Origin: Engelhardtia mirabilis
GTDB taxonomy: Bacteria > Planctomycetota > UBA1135 > GCA-002686595
DNA length: 64,000 nucleotides
Direction of reading: 5' to 3'
NCBI RefSeq assembly: GCF_007748095.1
Contig: NZ_CP036287.1
Span: 5,084,001 to 5,148,000, forward strand
Under the pieces are notes generated by a model. That model saw nothing but the letters and a program-made list of their open reading frames with translations. It was not told where the DNA came from and searched no databases. This document shows positions 57,101 through 64,000 of the stretch, in pieces. Position 1 is the first letter of the stretch, and every line of letters starts with the position of its first letter. The translations under genes and the position numbers were made by a program.

Positions 57101-57557
57101 ACTCGAAGGCCGTGTCCACGGCCTGACCGATCACGAAGTCCGGATAGATCAGCCGCGACTCGTAGTTGTCGGTGTCGAGCGGGTTCGAGGTGTAGTCGGA
57201 GCTGGTCGGCACGGTGTCGTACACGTCGACCAGGCGCCCCCAAGCCATCCCCACCAACCGGAAGTCGACCGCCGTCCCGCTCTGGTTGTCGGTGACGATG
57301 TACCCGCCGCCGTTGAGCACGCTCGACTGGCCGGGCTTGATCGCCGTGGAGCCCAACTGCCCCTGCGACACACTGCCGCCACTGCTCGACGATCCACCGC
57401 AGGCCGCCATGGCGACCAGGCCGAGGGCCGCGACGGCACCCCTCAGGCTGGACGCGACGCCGCCGGCGCGACTCCCGCTGGCCTCAGCAGGATGAACGTC
57501 GGTCCGCAGGCAGGTGCCGGTCGTCTCAGCTCGGAACGGGGGGGTTGCTTGCCGCAT
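54168..57557 (-). CDS. giant lipoprotein B4 (family B)
   Basis: 1129 residues from the ATG at 57557. The lipobox Cys in 'AVAALGLVAMAAC' is residue 53. Same order of family elements: 'NGGGYIVTDNQSG', 'MAWGRLVDVYDT', 'LIYPDFVIGQAVDTAFE', 'NAALVLTFDDLLADSSIG', Ig-like 'ADVIVRFSEPIDPSSARPFD', 'SHLIWRYMDVGFDISQKD', 'LPLLMEYRCYPTE', 'AFSTGGTN', 'VYTILMDAEQQP', and the end 'FVQSRLTFIGNTKS' plus 'SYGLAFSR'. Invariant cysteines are in 'DCALNP', 'KAPCFVRFSP' and 'YRCYPTE'. It is first in transcription order of the four. Its leader carries a dyad at 57598-57619. Function unknown. Confidence 0.82.
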   Translation of the reverse strand: MRQATPPFRAETTGTCLRTDVHPAEASGSRAGGVASSLRGAVAALGLVAMAACGGSSSSGGSVSQGQLGSTAIKPGQSSVLNGGGYIVTDNQSGTAVDFRLVGMAWGRLVDVYDTVPTSSDYTSNPLDTDNYESRLIYPDFVIGQAVDTAFESGELKWEFSTNPVNGQPRLRISADAETQKSLFSLRIGEATSGLQPVDPKGVGPTELPPFSVVARNAALVLTFDDLLADSSIGANSTVDVLVGDPPVTPFDARVLTDSNYGGVSAVDGTFRSSRIVIDFTVTADELVTVGQVVEVNGVGLPTSENTVQPNLAIRIPTKVVPGVGQFAVLTNPGGGTLNLNESGPVDFSTPTLDVAWTLRAGNATDENNGFLVDNIAPRVVGIQPAMITAASDDPTGVAGIDLVLSLEFEVTDCALNPQPGDVIQVSSILSYEVKQAATVVGSTAINVPVRIFPDFESVSASELAGVDVQFLSPWRESLGQSKAPCFVRFSPSAGLPPAFQVSPEADVIVRFSEPIDPSSARPFDTFYIARSALTDAQLSSAAGGLFPADTNDLVLGTIGQSSDGRELRFTPSVPFTHAASALETYYLNLFSDSAESKGLIDLGGNTLADALPRVPFTMDPAAAAQDTGSWVLRFNFAEEDGVGGPEIRGQYLFDETKGQIRPRPVQRFSAVIDRNTEPVVGGMVPNITALETPLSAQGSKSHLIWRYMDVGFDISQKDDLFYNLDIEGIALSPFGGAVVSTVYDEFEMRLGHAANVPDEFLIVLPPPIPAFPTSGFGTSDPFDSNFLSDPKGGPFVVHPRELGFAISSSDVVAASTGMPVLQMPWNDGLSESDKTFFTWRDTAVQTFGNVDDSGALLGGGVPTFQEAAILGLLIPPGDVWGPGIPDTGPINPIGVPSPGLPLLMEYRCYPTESISLNAFDMSMAVAVAPVPHFRAFSTGGTNTTGQVVIKDPDLQSDPTGGFDTTAGNEGQPTIARDDMFYMGQMDIVIRTSRVYTILMDAEQQPTFALGTKPYVYEAMVMRPSPSEQPVGTSVIPAWRGQNIVSLNAHPAMIDGTQMDVFGEPEMGPLGDPMGTPLNNPFPWSDPTWHDSLSDMNGLRFVQSRLTFIGNTKSGVTASLDSYGLAFSR

Positions 57558-57891
57558 GGCTCGATGGGTCGATGGATCGATCCCAGCCGTCCGTCGGGGG
57601 ATCCGGTGACTCGGATCCCGGGAGTGGCTGGGGGCCGGCGTGGGAGCCGACCGAGGGGCAGTTGGATCACGTCCGGCCGGGGCTGTGGGGCAGCGCGACC
57701 GGCGGCCGAGGTCCAACGGAACTAGGTGGGTGGCGACGCAGGTTGCAGGGGGACCTGGCCGAGTTCTAGAGGTTACCAGTCGGGGGACGCCGCGGGGCCA
57801 CCCAAGGGGCGCCTGAGCCACCTGGAGCGGGACCGCCCTCGAGGTCGGAATCGGCCGGACGCCCGCCGCCGACCCGGCGACGGCGCACCGT
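57558..57891. other. 334-bp spacer between pyrB-like gene and B4
   Basis: No gene is supported. It holds the dyad at 57598-57619. I saw no clear terminator after the carbamoyltransferase gene. Confidence 0.5.
57598..57619. promoter_or_regulatory. dyad in the B4 upstream region
   Basis: Perfect 8-bp inverted repeat gggatccg-N6-cggatccc, 41-62 bp upstream of the B4 start. Its size and position suit an operator or a leader hairpin. No equivalent was seen before B1-B3, so its importance is uncertain. Confidence 0.35.
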
Positions 57892-59475
57892 CTACTCGGC
57901 AGTGAAGCCGAGCGACTCGGCGTGGCTCTCGTCGCGCAGGAAGACCATCGAGCCGGGCTCGACGCGCCGGGCACCGGGACCTTCGCGACGATGCCAGTGG
58001 CGGTCCCCCATGGACCCGACCAGGCCGAAGCTCAGTTCCTGGTCGCAGTAGCCGCAGGCCGCCCGCAGGGGGTGGCGAGACAGCAGCCGATAGCGGGGCC
58101 GGGCGTGGCGGTCCTCGGTGCGCGAGATGCAGGTCGGGTTGGGGCAGGGATTATCCCCCAGCGGGACCTCGAACAGGACCGAGGGGGGCGGCGCGGGCTC
58201 GCCCGCCAGCTCGAGCTCGCCCAGGAGCCAGGCCAGGATCGCCATGCGGACGGGAACCCCGCGTGAGGCCTGCTTGAAGTAGACGCCGCGCGGATCCGAG
58301 TCCATGTCGGCGCTGATCTCGTCCCGCCGTGGCAGGGGGTGCATGACCACTGCGTCCCGCAGCGAATCCGCCTGCAGAGCCTGGGGACCCAGGCGCATGT
58401 AGGCCGACTCGTCCTTGGCCTCCAGGTGCCGCTCGGTCTGCATGCGGGTCATGTAGACGGCATCCACGTGCTTGACCGGCAGCGCCGCGGAGTCGGTGAA
58501 CAGACTCAACTGGTGCGGCTTCTGCGGTGTGATGTAGACCGCGTCGCTGGCCTCGGCCAAGGCACCCAGGCGCGAGGCGTCCGCGCGCACCGGCTCCGCT
58601 CCGTAGGACTCACGCAGCCGCTTGACCACGTAGTCGGGCAGCTCCAGGCCGTGGTGCGGCACACACACGATGTTGGCCCCGAAGCGCGCCAGGGCGTAGA
58701 TGAACGAGTGGATCGTGCGGCTGTGGCGCAGGTCGCCGGCCAGGGCCACCTCGAGTCCGTCCAGACGACCGCGCTCGACCCACAGGGTGTACAGGTCACA
58801 CAGGGTCTGGGTCGGGTGCTCGTGGCTGCCGTCGCCGGCGTTGATCACGGGCACCTCCGAGAAGTGAGTCGCCAGGCGCGCGGCCCCCTCGCTGGGGTGG
58901 CGCAGCACCATGATGTCGGAGTAGGCACCGGAGACTACGCGCACCGTGTCGGCCAGGGACTCGCCCTTCTGCGCGCTGGAGGTCTTCATGTCCGCCGCCG
59001 TGATCACGCCGCCGCCGAGCCGCAGCATGGCCGACTCGAAGGACAGGCGCGTGCGCGTCGACGGCTCGTAGAAGAGGCTAGCGGCAATGCGACCGGGGAG
59101 CACGCCGGACCATTGACGCAGGTCCTTGGCGAAGCGGTCCGCGTGGTGGAACAACCCGCGGATTTCGGCCAGGGACAGGTCGTCGATGGAGATCAGGTCG
59201 CGCCGCGGCGCGGGGCGCGCATCCTTGCCGGCGGCCTTGGGCTCGGCGGGGACCGCCGGGCCGTTGTGATCGTCGCCTTGCTCGCCACCCCGCTGATTGC
59301 CGTGCTCGTCACCGCGATCGGCTGCAGCCTTGCCGCCGCGCTTGCGGCCCTCCCCGCCGGATCGTTTCGAAGCCGAACCACGCTTGGTGGCCCGCGTCCC
59401 GCTGCGAGACGGTTCTGCGTCGGGCTGGACCGGGTCGACGGACGTCGGCGCTTCCGGGTCAGGAGCCGTGCTCAT
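57892..59475 (-). CDS. pyrB: aspartate carbamoyltransferase fused to a PyrI-like zinc domain
   Basis: 527 residues from the ATG at 59475; an upstream ATG (59643) would add a further low-complexity leader. Residues 1-90 are Pro/Gly/Lys-rich and probably disordered. The catalytic chain starts near 92 and contains 'YEPSTRT' (138-142), the mobile-loop 'SSAQKGES', 'HEHPTQ' (220-223) and 'MHPLPRRDEIS'. Residues 444, 449, 474 and 477 form C-x4-C-x24-C-x2-C in 'NPCPNPTCIS' ... 'CGYCDQEL', matching the zinc domain of E. coli PyrI, but the PyrI allosteric domain is missing. It makes carbamoyl-aspartate for pyrimidine synthesis; the zinc domain probably contacts the catalytic trimers. Confidence 0.9.
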   Translation of the reverse strand: MSTAPDPEAPTSVDPVQPDAEPSRSGTRATKRGSASKRSGGEGRKRGGKAAADRGDEHGNQRGGEQGDDHNGPAVPAEPKAAGKDARPAPRRDLISIDDLSLAEIRGLFHHADRFAKDLRQWSGVLPGRIAASLFYEPSTRTRLSFESAMLRLGGGVITAADMKTSSAQKGESLADTVRVVSGAYSDIMVLRHPSEGAARLATHFSEVPVINAGDGSHEHPTQTLCDLYTLWVERGRLDGLEVALAGDLRHSRTIHSFIYALARFGANIVCVPHHGLELPDYVVKRLRESYGAEPVRADASRLGALAEASDAVYITPQKPHQLSLFTDSAALPVKHVDAVYMTRMQTERHLEAKDESAYMRLGPQALQADSLRDAVVMHPLPRRDEISADMDSDPRGVYFKQASRGVPVRMAILAWLLGELELAGEPAPPPSVLFEVPLGDNPCPNPTCISRTEDRHARPRYRLLSRHPLRAACGYCDQELSFGLVGSMGDRHWHRREGPGARRVEPGSMVFLRDESHAESLGFTAE

Positions 59476-59700
59476 CGGTGCAACCCTCGCAGACGCTGGA
59501 CTCGTGTGCGCCGCGCTCGACGACGTCGATCGCGCTCGATCGGCTTGCTCAGCCGTGGACGGAACGGATGCGGGCTGCTGCGCCCCGCTGGCTCGGGGTC
59601 GAGAACCCGGCGCGTTCTTCTCGGTCCTGGATCGGCTGGCCATGTTCCGAGCGACCGCAGCCACTCGGGGCCGGAGGATACTGCGGCACACCGGCTCCGA

Positions 59701-60837
59701 TCAACGCGCGATGTCCGTCTGCGCCCGGGGAACTGCGATCCGCAGCAGTGGCGCGAGAACTCGCTGTCGCTCGGACCGCGCCAGGCAGGTCGAAGCCCGC
59801 TCGAGCAGGGCGAGTTGACTCGACTCGAATGGGACTGCCTGACCGGCCTGCCAGGTCCAGGGGCCCATGCGTTCAGCGATCAGCTCGGCGACCATGGCGC
59901 GGGCGCCTGCGGGGTCGGTGGCGGCGCGGATCGGCCGCGCCAGGCTGCGGCCGGGGGCCCGGTCGGCGCGGCTGTCGAGCAGGCGCAGTTGGGCGGTCTC
60001 GGCCGGCGCGGGAGCCCCGGGAAGGTCGGCCGGACGCAACCACAAGACCAGGTCCGCCGACCGCCGCAGGCTGCGCGCCAGGGCTTGGCCAGCGGCCTCG
60101 ACCTGCGCCTGGCTGCTGCCGTCGGGCAGCTCCCGCTCGCCAGCGGTGTCGACCAGCTCGACCACCGTGAGCCCCAGACGTGCGCGCTCGACCACGGCGT
60201 CACGGGTGGTGCCGGGGGCGGCGTCGACGAGCACGCGCTGCTCCCCCACCAGGGCGTTGAAGAGTGTCGACTTGCCCGCGTTGGAGGGCCCGGCCAGGAC
60301 CACCCGGGGCGTGAGCAGGTGCGGCATGGCCGCGCGTCCGCGGGCGACGAGTGCGCGGAGCTCGGCACGCGCGACGGCCGGTTCGGCCAGGCGGGCCCAC
60401 TCCAGGGCCCGGCGCAGGGCGCCCTCGCTCTGGTCCAGGAGCACCCGCGCCGCGACCTCGGAGGGGGCGTCGGCCAGGAGCTGCCGCGCGCGGTCCTCGA
60501 GGGACTCGGATGCGAGGGACGCCCCGCCGAGCTCCAGACGGAGGCGCTCGACCACGGCCGGGCTGCCGTGCAGGTGCAGCTCGAAGCGCTGGCGATCGAC
60601 GCCGACAACCAGGGCTTCGTCGAGGACCTCACGCTCGCCCGCGAGCCCGCGCGACTCGAGGCGCGCCAGGCGGATCCGCCCCGGAGCGGGGGGCGCCACC
60701 CCCAACGAGCGCAGGGCCGCCTCGGAGCCGGCGCCCTCGAGCGCGAGCACGGCGACCGCGCCGCTGGACCGCGCGGTGAGTTCGGTGACCGCCAAGGCGA
60801 TCCAGTCCTGTCGGCTTGTGGGAGGCGAGTCGGACAT
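59701..60837 (-). CDS. truncated MnmE/TrmE-like GTPase
   Basis: 378 residues from the ATG at 60837 (MnmE is about 450). The N-terminal TrmE-like part is short: 'VLDEALVVGV' and 'FELHLHGSPAVVERL' survive but the folate-binding opening is weak. The GTPase has P-loop 'GPSNAGKST' (183-191), 'APGTTRDAV' (the K-loop/switch I region) and 'LVDTAGER'. The G4 motif NKxD is not recognisable; 'DSRADRA' lies near its place. The C-terminus ends '...VPRAQTDIAR' without the CxGK motif that holds the catalytic Cys for tRNA uridine modification. It is therefore either a degenerate MnmE or a different GTPase. It starts 4 bp past the coaX stop, so the two are coupled. Confidence 0.78.
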   Translation of the reverse strand: MSDSPPTSRQDWIALAVTELTARSSGAVAVLALEGAGSEAALRSLGVAPPAPGRIRLARLESRGLAGEREVLDEALVVGVDRQRFELHLHGSPAVVERLRLELGGASLASESLEDRARQLLADAPSEVAARVLLDQSEGALRRALEWARLAEPAVARAELRALVARGRAAMPHLLTPRVVLAGPSNAGKSTLFNALVGEQRVLVDAAPGTTRDAVVERARLGLTVVELVDTAGERELPDGSSQAQVEAAGQALARSLRRSADLVLWLRPADLPGAPAPAETAQLRLLDSRADRAPGRSLARPIRAATDPAGARAMVAELIAERMGPWTWQAGQAVPFESSQLALLERASTCLARSERQRVLAPLLRIAVPRAQTDIAR

Positions 60838-60841
60838 CAGC

Positions 60842-61696
60842 TCAAGCGCCGACGCGCTCCAGTAGGGCCGCGAGCACACCGCGCAGCACCAGGTCCGGGT
60901 CCTCGCGCAGGTCGCCGGTCCAGAAGGGCTCGGGATCCAAGAGCAGACCGCGCGCGCCGCCGGTGACCACCCGCACCGAGTCCGCCAGCCCCGCCTCGGC
61001 CCCCACCCGTCGCGCCAACTCGAAGGCCGCGCCGCGCAAGCCGTGGACGACACCCGACTCGAGCGCCGCCCCCGTGACCTGCCCGAGGGCGGGCACACCG
61101 GCGCGGGGCTCGATCAACTTGAGCTGGGCCCCGCCCGTGGCCAGGGCCTGGGCCAGGAGCCACGGCCCCGGAGCGATCGCGCCGCCTAGGAAGCGCCCGC
61201 GAGGCTCGGTGGCGTCGGGATCGCCGGCGACGACCGCGTCGACCGTCATGGCGGAGCCCACGTCGATCACCACGCATCCGCGCCCGAGCAGCTCGAGCGC
61301 CCCGCGCGCCGCGAAGAGCCGATCGGCCCCCACCGTGTGCGGCTCGTCGCACAGGTTCGCCAAGCCGTGGTCGGGACCGCAGTACAGCTCGACGCCGCGC
61401 GTCTTCAGCACGGCCGAGAGGGTCTCGACCAGCGGCGCCGTGCGTTCGGGCCCGGCGACGCTGGAGAGGGCCGCGACCTGGACAGCCGCTCCCGACGCGG
61501 CAGCTTGGTCAAGGAAGGCGGCGAGTCCCTCCACCAGCCTGCCCGGATCGTCACCCTTGCCGTGCTCGAGGGTCGCCCGCGCCGCGGGGTGGGCTGCGCC
61601 GATCGCTCCGCGCTCCAGCGGACGCCAGGCGGCGAGCTTGAGCGCGCTGTTGCCCAGGTCCGCGGTCAGGGCGGCGGGGTGTCGATTGGCCTTCAC
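60842..61696 (-). CDS. coaX: type III pantothenate kinase
   Basis: 284 residues, typical for CoaX (~255-280). Actin/hexokinase-fold motifs: 'LTADLGNSALKLAAW' (phosphate 1), 'HTVGADRLFAARGAL', 'VVIDVGSAMTVDAV' (phosphate 2) and 'FLGGAIAPGP'. The closing 'VRVVTGGARGLLL' is the adenosine region. It phosphorylates pantothenate in the first step of coenzyme A synthesis. It is directly upstream of the MnmE-like GTPase gene. The neighbouring secretion genes do not appear linked by function. Confidence 0.92.
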   Translation of the reverse strand: MKANRHPAALTADLGNSALKLAAWRPLERGAIGAAHPAARATLEHGKGDDPGRLVEGLAAFLDQAAASGAAVQVAALSSVAGPERTAPLVETLSAVLKTRGVELYCGPDHGLANLCDEPHTVGADRLFAARGALELLGRGCVVIDVGSAMTVDAVVAGDPDATEPRGRFLGGAIAPGPWLLAQALATGGAQLKLIEPRAGVPALGQVTGAALESGVVHGLRGAAFELARRVGAEAGLADSVRVVTGGARGLLLDPEPFWTGDLREDPDLVLRGVLAALLERVGA

Positions 61697-61720
61697 TTGC
61701 GGGGCTGCTTGGTAAACGGC

Positions 61721-61760
61721 CCACGGGCCCGGGGCGCTCGTCGCGCCACCGGGCCCGCGG
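61721..61760 (-). terminator. 17-bp hairpin downstream of gspC-like gene
   Basis: Arms 61721-61737 and 61743-61760 pair over 17 positions with one bulged base and one G-U wobble on the minus strand; the loop is tcgtc. It is 74 nt past the gspC-like stop and just upstream of coaX. No U tract. Confidence 0.55.
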
Positions 61761-61833
61761 TGATTCAGATCGGTTGCGCGACATCGCCGGCGCCGGTCGC
61801 GGCGTCGCGGCCGCGATCACGGCGCGAGGTTCG

Positions 61834-62853
61834 TCACGGCTTCTGGTAGGTGACCGTGCGCGTCTTGCCGGAGTTCTCGACCACCACGGTCCAGACGTCG
61901 TACGCGTCCGCGTTGTTCTTGACGTACTGGATCGCCTCCTGGACCGAGTTGACCGGGGTGCCGTTGATGCTCTTGATCACGTCGCCGGACTTGGCCCCGT
62001 GCTGCGCGGCGATGGAGCCGGGCGTCACGGAGAGGATCTCGACCCCGCTCCAAGTGCCCGTACGCGGATCCCGGTAGGGCCGGTGGCGAACCTCGTTGGA
62101 CAGGATCTCGAGGTAGTTCTCGTTGATCGCCACGAGGTCCTCGTCGCCGAAGACGAAGTTGTTCGGGCTGCGCTCGATCGTGCGCTGGGGACGCGTGGGA
62201 ACGAAGCCCTCGCGCGCCGCGGGAATGAACTCGCGCACCGGCATCATCGCGCCGTCCTCGCCGACCTCGACGATCAAGTCGCCGTCGCTGGCCCGGGCCG
62301 GGCGCGCGGTCTGCGGCTCCTCGTCGTCGTCCTCGGACACGCGGCGGAAGACCACCCCCTCCTCGGTCATGGAGTCGACGATCCAGCCGTTCTGGGGCGA
62401 GGGCAGGGTGTCGCCGATGTAGAGGTTGACCGGCTCCTTGAAGCGCGAGGTCAGGGCCGCCAGCTTGTACTTGACCAGGGCCACCGAGTGCTGGGGCGCG
62501 GTGGTGTCCACCTGCAGGTAGAGCACCTTGAGGATGTCGGCGATGGGCGTCGCCTTGACCTTGGCCGGGGTGCCGGGGTCGACCGGCTTGTCGACCACTA
62601 CCGGCGGCGGCTCTTTGCCGGTCCACTCGAGGGCGAAGAAGTTGGCCTCGACCCGCTCGTAGGGATAGATGTCCTGCTTGGGCGGCTCCGGACGCGGGAT
62701 GTCGTCCAAAAGGTCCTGCTGCATCTGCCGCGTGACCTGGGCAGTCAACTTCTCCCCTTCGGTCTGCGTCCAGTCGTACAGGGTGTAGCCCAGGGTCCCC
62801 AGGGCGCCGAGGTTGGCGACCCAGAGCACGGCTTTGACGGTCGAGATGCTCAT
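61834..62853 (-). CDS. GspC/PulC-like secretion protein with PDZ domain
   Basis: 339 residues from the ATG at 62853. Single transmembrane segment near residues 8-27 ('AVLWVANLGALGTLGYTLY'), a charged Pro-rich linker, a central HR-like region ('LNLYIGD'-type strands: 'PVNLYIGDTLPSPQNGWIVD') and a C-terminal PDZ domain (about 240-335) with 'GVEILSVTPGSIAAQHGAKS', then 'GDVIKSINGTPVNSVQEAI'. GspC couples the inner-membrane platform to the secretin and helps choose substrates. It lies after the second PilT-type ATPase gene, so a second secretion or pilus locus probably extends past the right edge. Identity as true GspC is probable but not certain. Confidence 0.78.
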   Translation of the reverse strand: MSISTVKAVLWVANLGALGTLGYTLYDWTQTEGEKLTAQVTRQMQQDLLDDIPRPEPPKQDIYPYERVEANFFALEWTGKEPPPVVVDKPVDPGTPAKVKATPIADILKVLYLQVDTTAPQHSVALVKYKLAALTSRFKEPVNLYIGDTLPSPQNGWIVDSMTEEGVVFRRVSEDDDEEPQTARPARASDGDLIVEVGEDGAMMPVREFIPAAREGFVPTRPQRTIERSPNNFVFGDEDLVAINENYLEILSNEVRHRPYRDPRTGTWSGVEILSVTPGSIAAQHGAKSGDVIKSINGTPVNSVQEAIQYVKNNADAYDVWTVVVENSGKTRTVTYQKP

Positions 62854-63160
62854 GATTGATCGTGGGCGAGCGGCGCGCGCGCCCCTTCGCTGGGGGGGCG
62901 ATGCTAACCGTCCGGATGGTGTTCTTGCACTCCCGGGCCCCGCGAGGGGGTCTGGCGGGGGCCGACCGACCTCATCGAGCAACCTCGGCGTGGACCTCGA
63001 GGGGAGCCGGCAAGGGCCTGAACGGGTCTACGACCGCGGCGCCGCCGTCTTCCCGCGAGCCAGGCCGAACGGCTGCGCGGGACACCGGGCGAGTTCGCCC
63101 GGCGCCCCGCGCCACCCCCCTGCCTGCCCGGTCGGGCCTCGCCATCGGCCCCGCGCCGGC
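62854..63160. other. 307-bp spacer between the pilT2-like and gspC-like genes
   Basis: GC-rich, no supported gene and no clear hairpin. It presumably contains the gspC-like promoter or leader. Confidence 0.5.
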
Positions 63161-64000
63161 TCAGTGTTGGCGGCGCCTTCCGGGCTCCATGTCCAGGTCC
63201 GTGTTGCTCTCCAGGCGCAGGTGGCTCTTGCCCTCGCTCTGCTCCTGGGCCTGGCGGCCGCGGCCGCCGGCGGTGGTGAAGCCACGCAGGGCCAGGAGCA
63301 GCTCGTCCGGACGGTCGCTGGCGGCCAAGGCCGTCTCGAGCTCGATCAGGCCGGCCTCCACGAGCTGGCGCAGGGACTGGTTGAAGGAGATCAGACCCTT
63401 CCCGTCGCCGGACTCGATGACCTTGCCGAGTTCGGCTGTGCGGCCCTCGCCCAGCAGCTCGCGCACCCGCGGGGTGGACGTCATCAGCTCCAGGGCCGGA
63501 ACCATCCCCGTGCCCTCGCGGCGCGGCACCAGGCGCTGGCTGAGCACCGCCGCCAGGTTGTCGGCCAGGCGCGAGCGGATCTGCGTGTGCTGCTCGCTGG
63601 GGAAGAAGCTGATGATCCGATCGACCGTCTGGGCCGCGTTGACCGTGTGCAGGGTCGACATCACCAGGTGACCGGTCTCGGTCGCGTCGAGGGCCGCCTG
63701 GACCGTCTCGGCATCCCGCATCTCGCCGATCAGGATCACGTCCGGGCTCTGGCGCAGGGCGTGGCGCAGACCCTCCGAGAAGGTCGACACGTCGGTGCCG
63801 ATCTCGCGCTGGCTGATCACGCAGCGGTCCTCGCGGAAGATCAGCTCGACCGGATCCTCGAGCGTGATGATGTGCCGCTCGGCGGTGGTGTTCATGTGCT
63901 GGATCACCGCCGAGAGGGTGGTCGACTTGCCCGAACCGGCGACGCCGGTGACGAGCACGATCCCGCGCCGACGCTTGGCCAGCTTCTGCAGCTCGCCGGT
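63161..64000 (-). CDS. second PilT/PilU-type ATPase, 5' end cut by window edge
   Basis: 279 residues visible; the frame is open to the right edge. Motifs: Walker A 'GVAGSGKSTT', Asp box 'IITLEDPVELIF', Walker B 'SPDVILIGEMRD', His box 'MSTLHTVNAAQT' and 'VRELLGEGRTAELG', the counterpart of the PilT 'AIREGK' segment. No zinc tetracysteine, so it is the PilT/PilU group rather than PilB. A charged tail after residue ~245 (Gln/Glu/Arg-rich) is extra. It differs from the PilT at 31081-32148 in Walker A and in the tail, so it is a paralogue rather than a duplicate. It precedes the gspC-like gene. Confidence 0.92.
   Translation of the reverse strand, partial: TGELQKLAKRRRGIVLVTGVAGSGKSTTLSAVIQHMNTTAERHIITLEDPVELIFREDRCVISQREIGTDVSTFSEGLRHALRQSPDVILIGEMRDAETVQAALDATETGHLVMSTLHTVNAAQTVDRIISFFPSEQHTQIRSRLADNLAAVLSQRLVPRREGTGMVPALELMTSTPRVRELLGEGRTAELGKVIESGDGKGLISFNQSLRQLVEAGLIELETALAASDRPDELLLALRGFTTAGGRGRQAQEQSEGKSHLRLESNTDLDMEPGRRRQH

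Noticed and set aside
54288..57725. Plus-strand open frame of 1145 codons antisense to B4
   Set aside because: Asp/Arg/Gly/His-rich low-complexity translation with no homology signals, opposite a gene with strong paralogue support.

Overview
The window is about 70% GC and encodes a Gram-negative cell plan: a TolC/HlyD exporter, an OmpA/Pal-type protein, type IV pilus/type II secretion genes and at least eleven predicted secreted or lipid-anchored proteins. Several very large Ig-like/Gly-rich lipoproteins, long N-terminal leaders before lipoboxes, frequent GTG/TTG starts and an EF-G-like GTPase next to pilus genes fit a planctomycete-like bacterium. That placement is an inference, because no rRNA or other phylogenetic marker is present. 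I saw no tRNA, rRNA, CRISPR array, insertion sequence or phage gene. Nearly all genes are on the minus strand; only four are on the plus strand (9523-11343, 13369-14271, 25080-26006, 26045-26812).

Layout. 1-2922: tripartite efflux pair (HlyD-like adaptor, cut by the left edge, and a TolC-like lipoprotein). 3099-11343: a membrane glycosyltransferase cluster with a sulfatase-like enzyme; three minus-strand genes overlap by 4 bp and a GT-C gene diverges from them. 11367-17500: housekeeping and metabolic genes (SLC13 permease, CutA, proline dehydrogenase, metallophosphoesterase, DHH/NrnA phosphoesterase, amidohydrolase). 17612-24777: a tandem pair of ~1100-residue Cys-rich and Gly-rich lipoproteins (family A). 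25080-26812: HEAT-like lipoprotein and TatD. 26946-36861: pilus/secretion block read from prepilin peptidase through OmpA, an EF-G-like GTPase, PilT, PilB/GspE and PilC/GspF to a major prepilin. 36906-42382: two more family A relatives, one short and one full size. 42485-57557: four consecutive paralogous ~1130-residue lipoproteins (family B), each its own unit. 57892-61696: aspartate carbamoyltransferase fused to a PyrI-like zinc domain, a stripped-down MnmE-like GTPase and type III pantothenate kinase. 61834-64000: a GspC-like PDZ protein and a second PilT-type ATPase cut by the right edge.

The most unusual content is the set of eight giant or related lipoproteins (A1-A3, a short A relative, B1-B4), about 26 kb of coding sequence. 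They are interleaved with a pilus/type II secretion apparatus and a GspC-like component. Family B shows three invariant cysteines and several invariant motifs that I cannot match to a characterised protein. One hypothesis is that these are surface adhesins or matrix proteins, possibly exported by the neighbouring machinery; the sequence does not prove this. GC-rich hairpins follow most minus-strand stop codons, and several carry G-U wobbles that pair only in minus-strand RNA, which supports the gene orientations. Large open frames antisense to the giant genes were judged to be composition artefacts.
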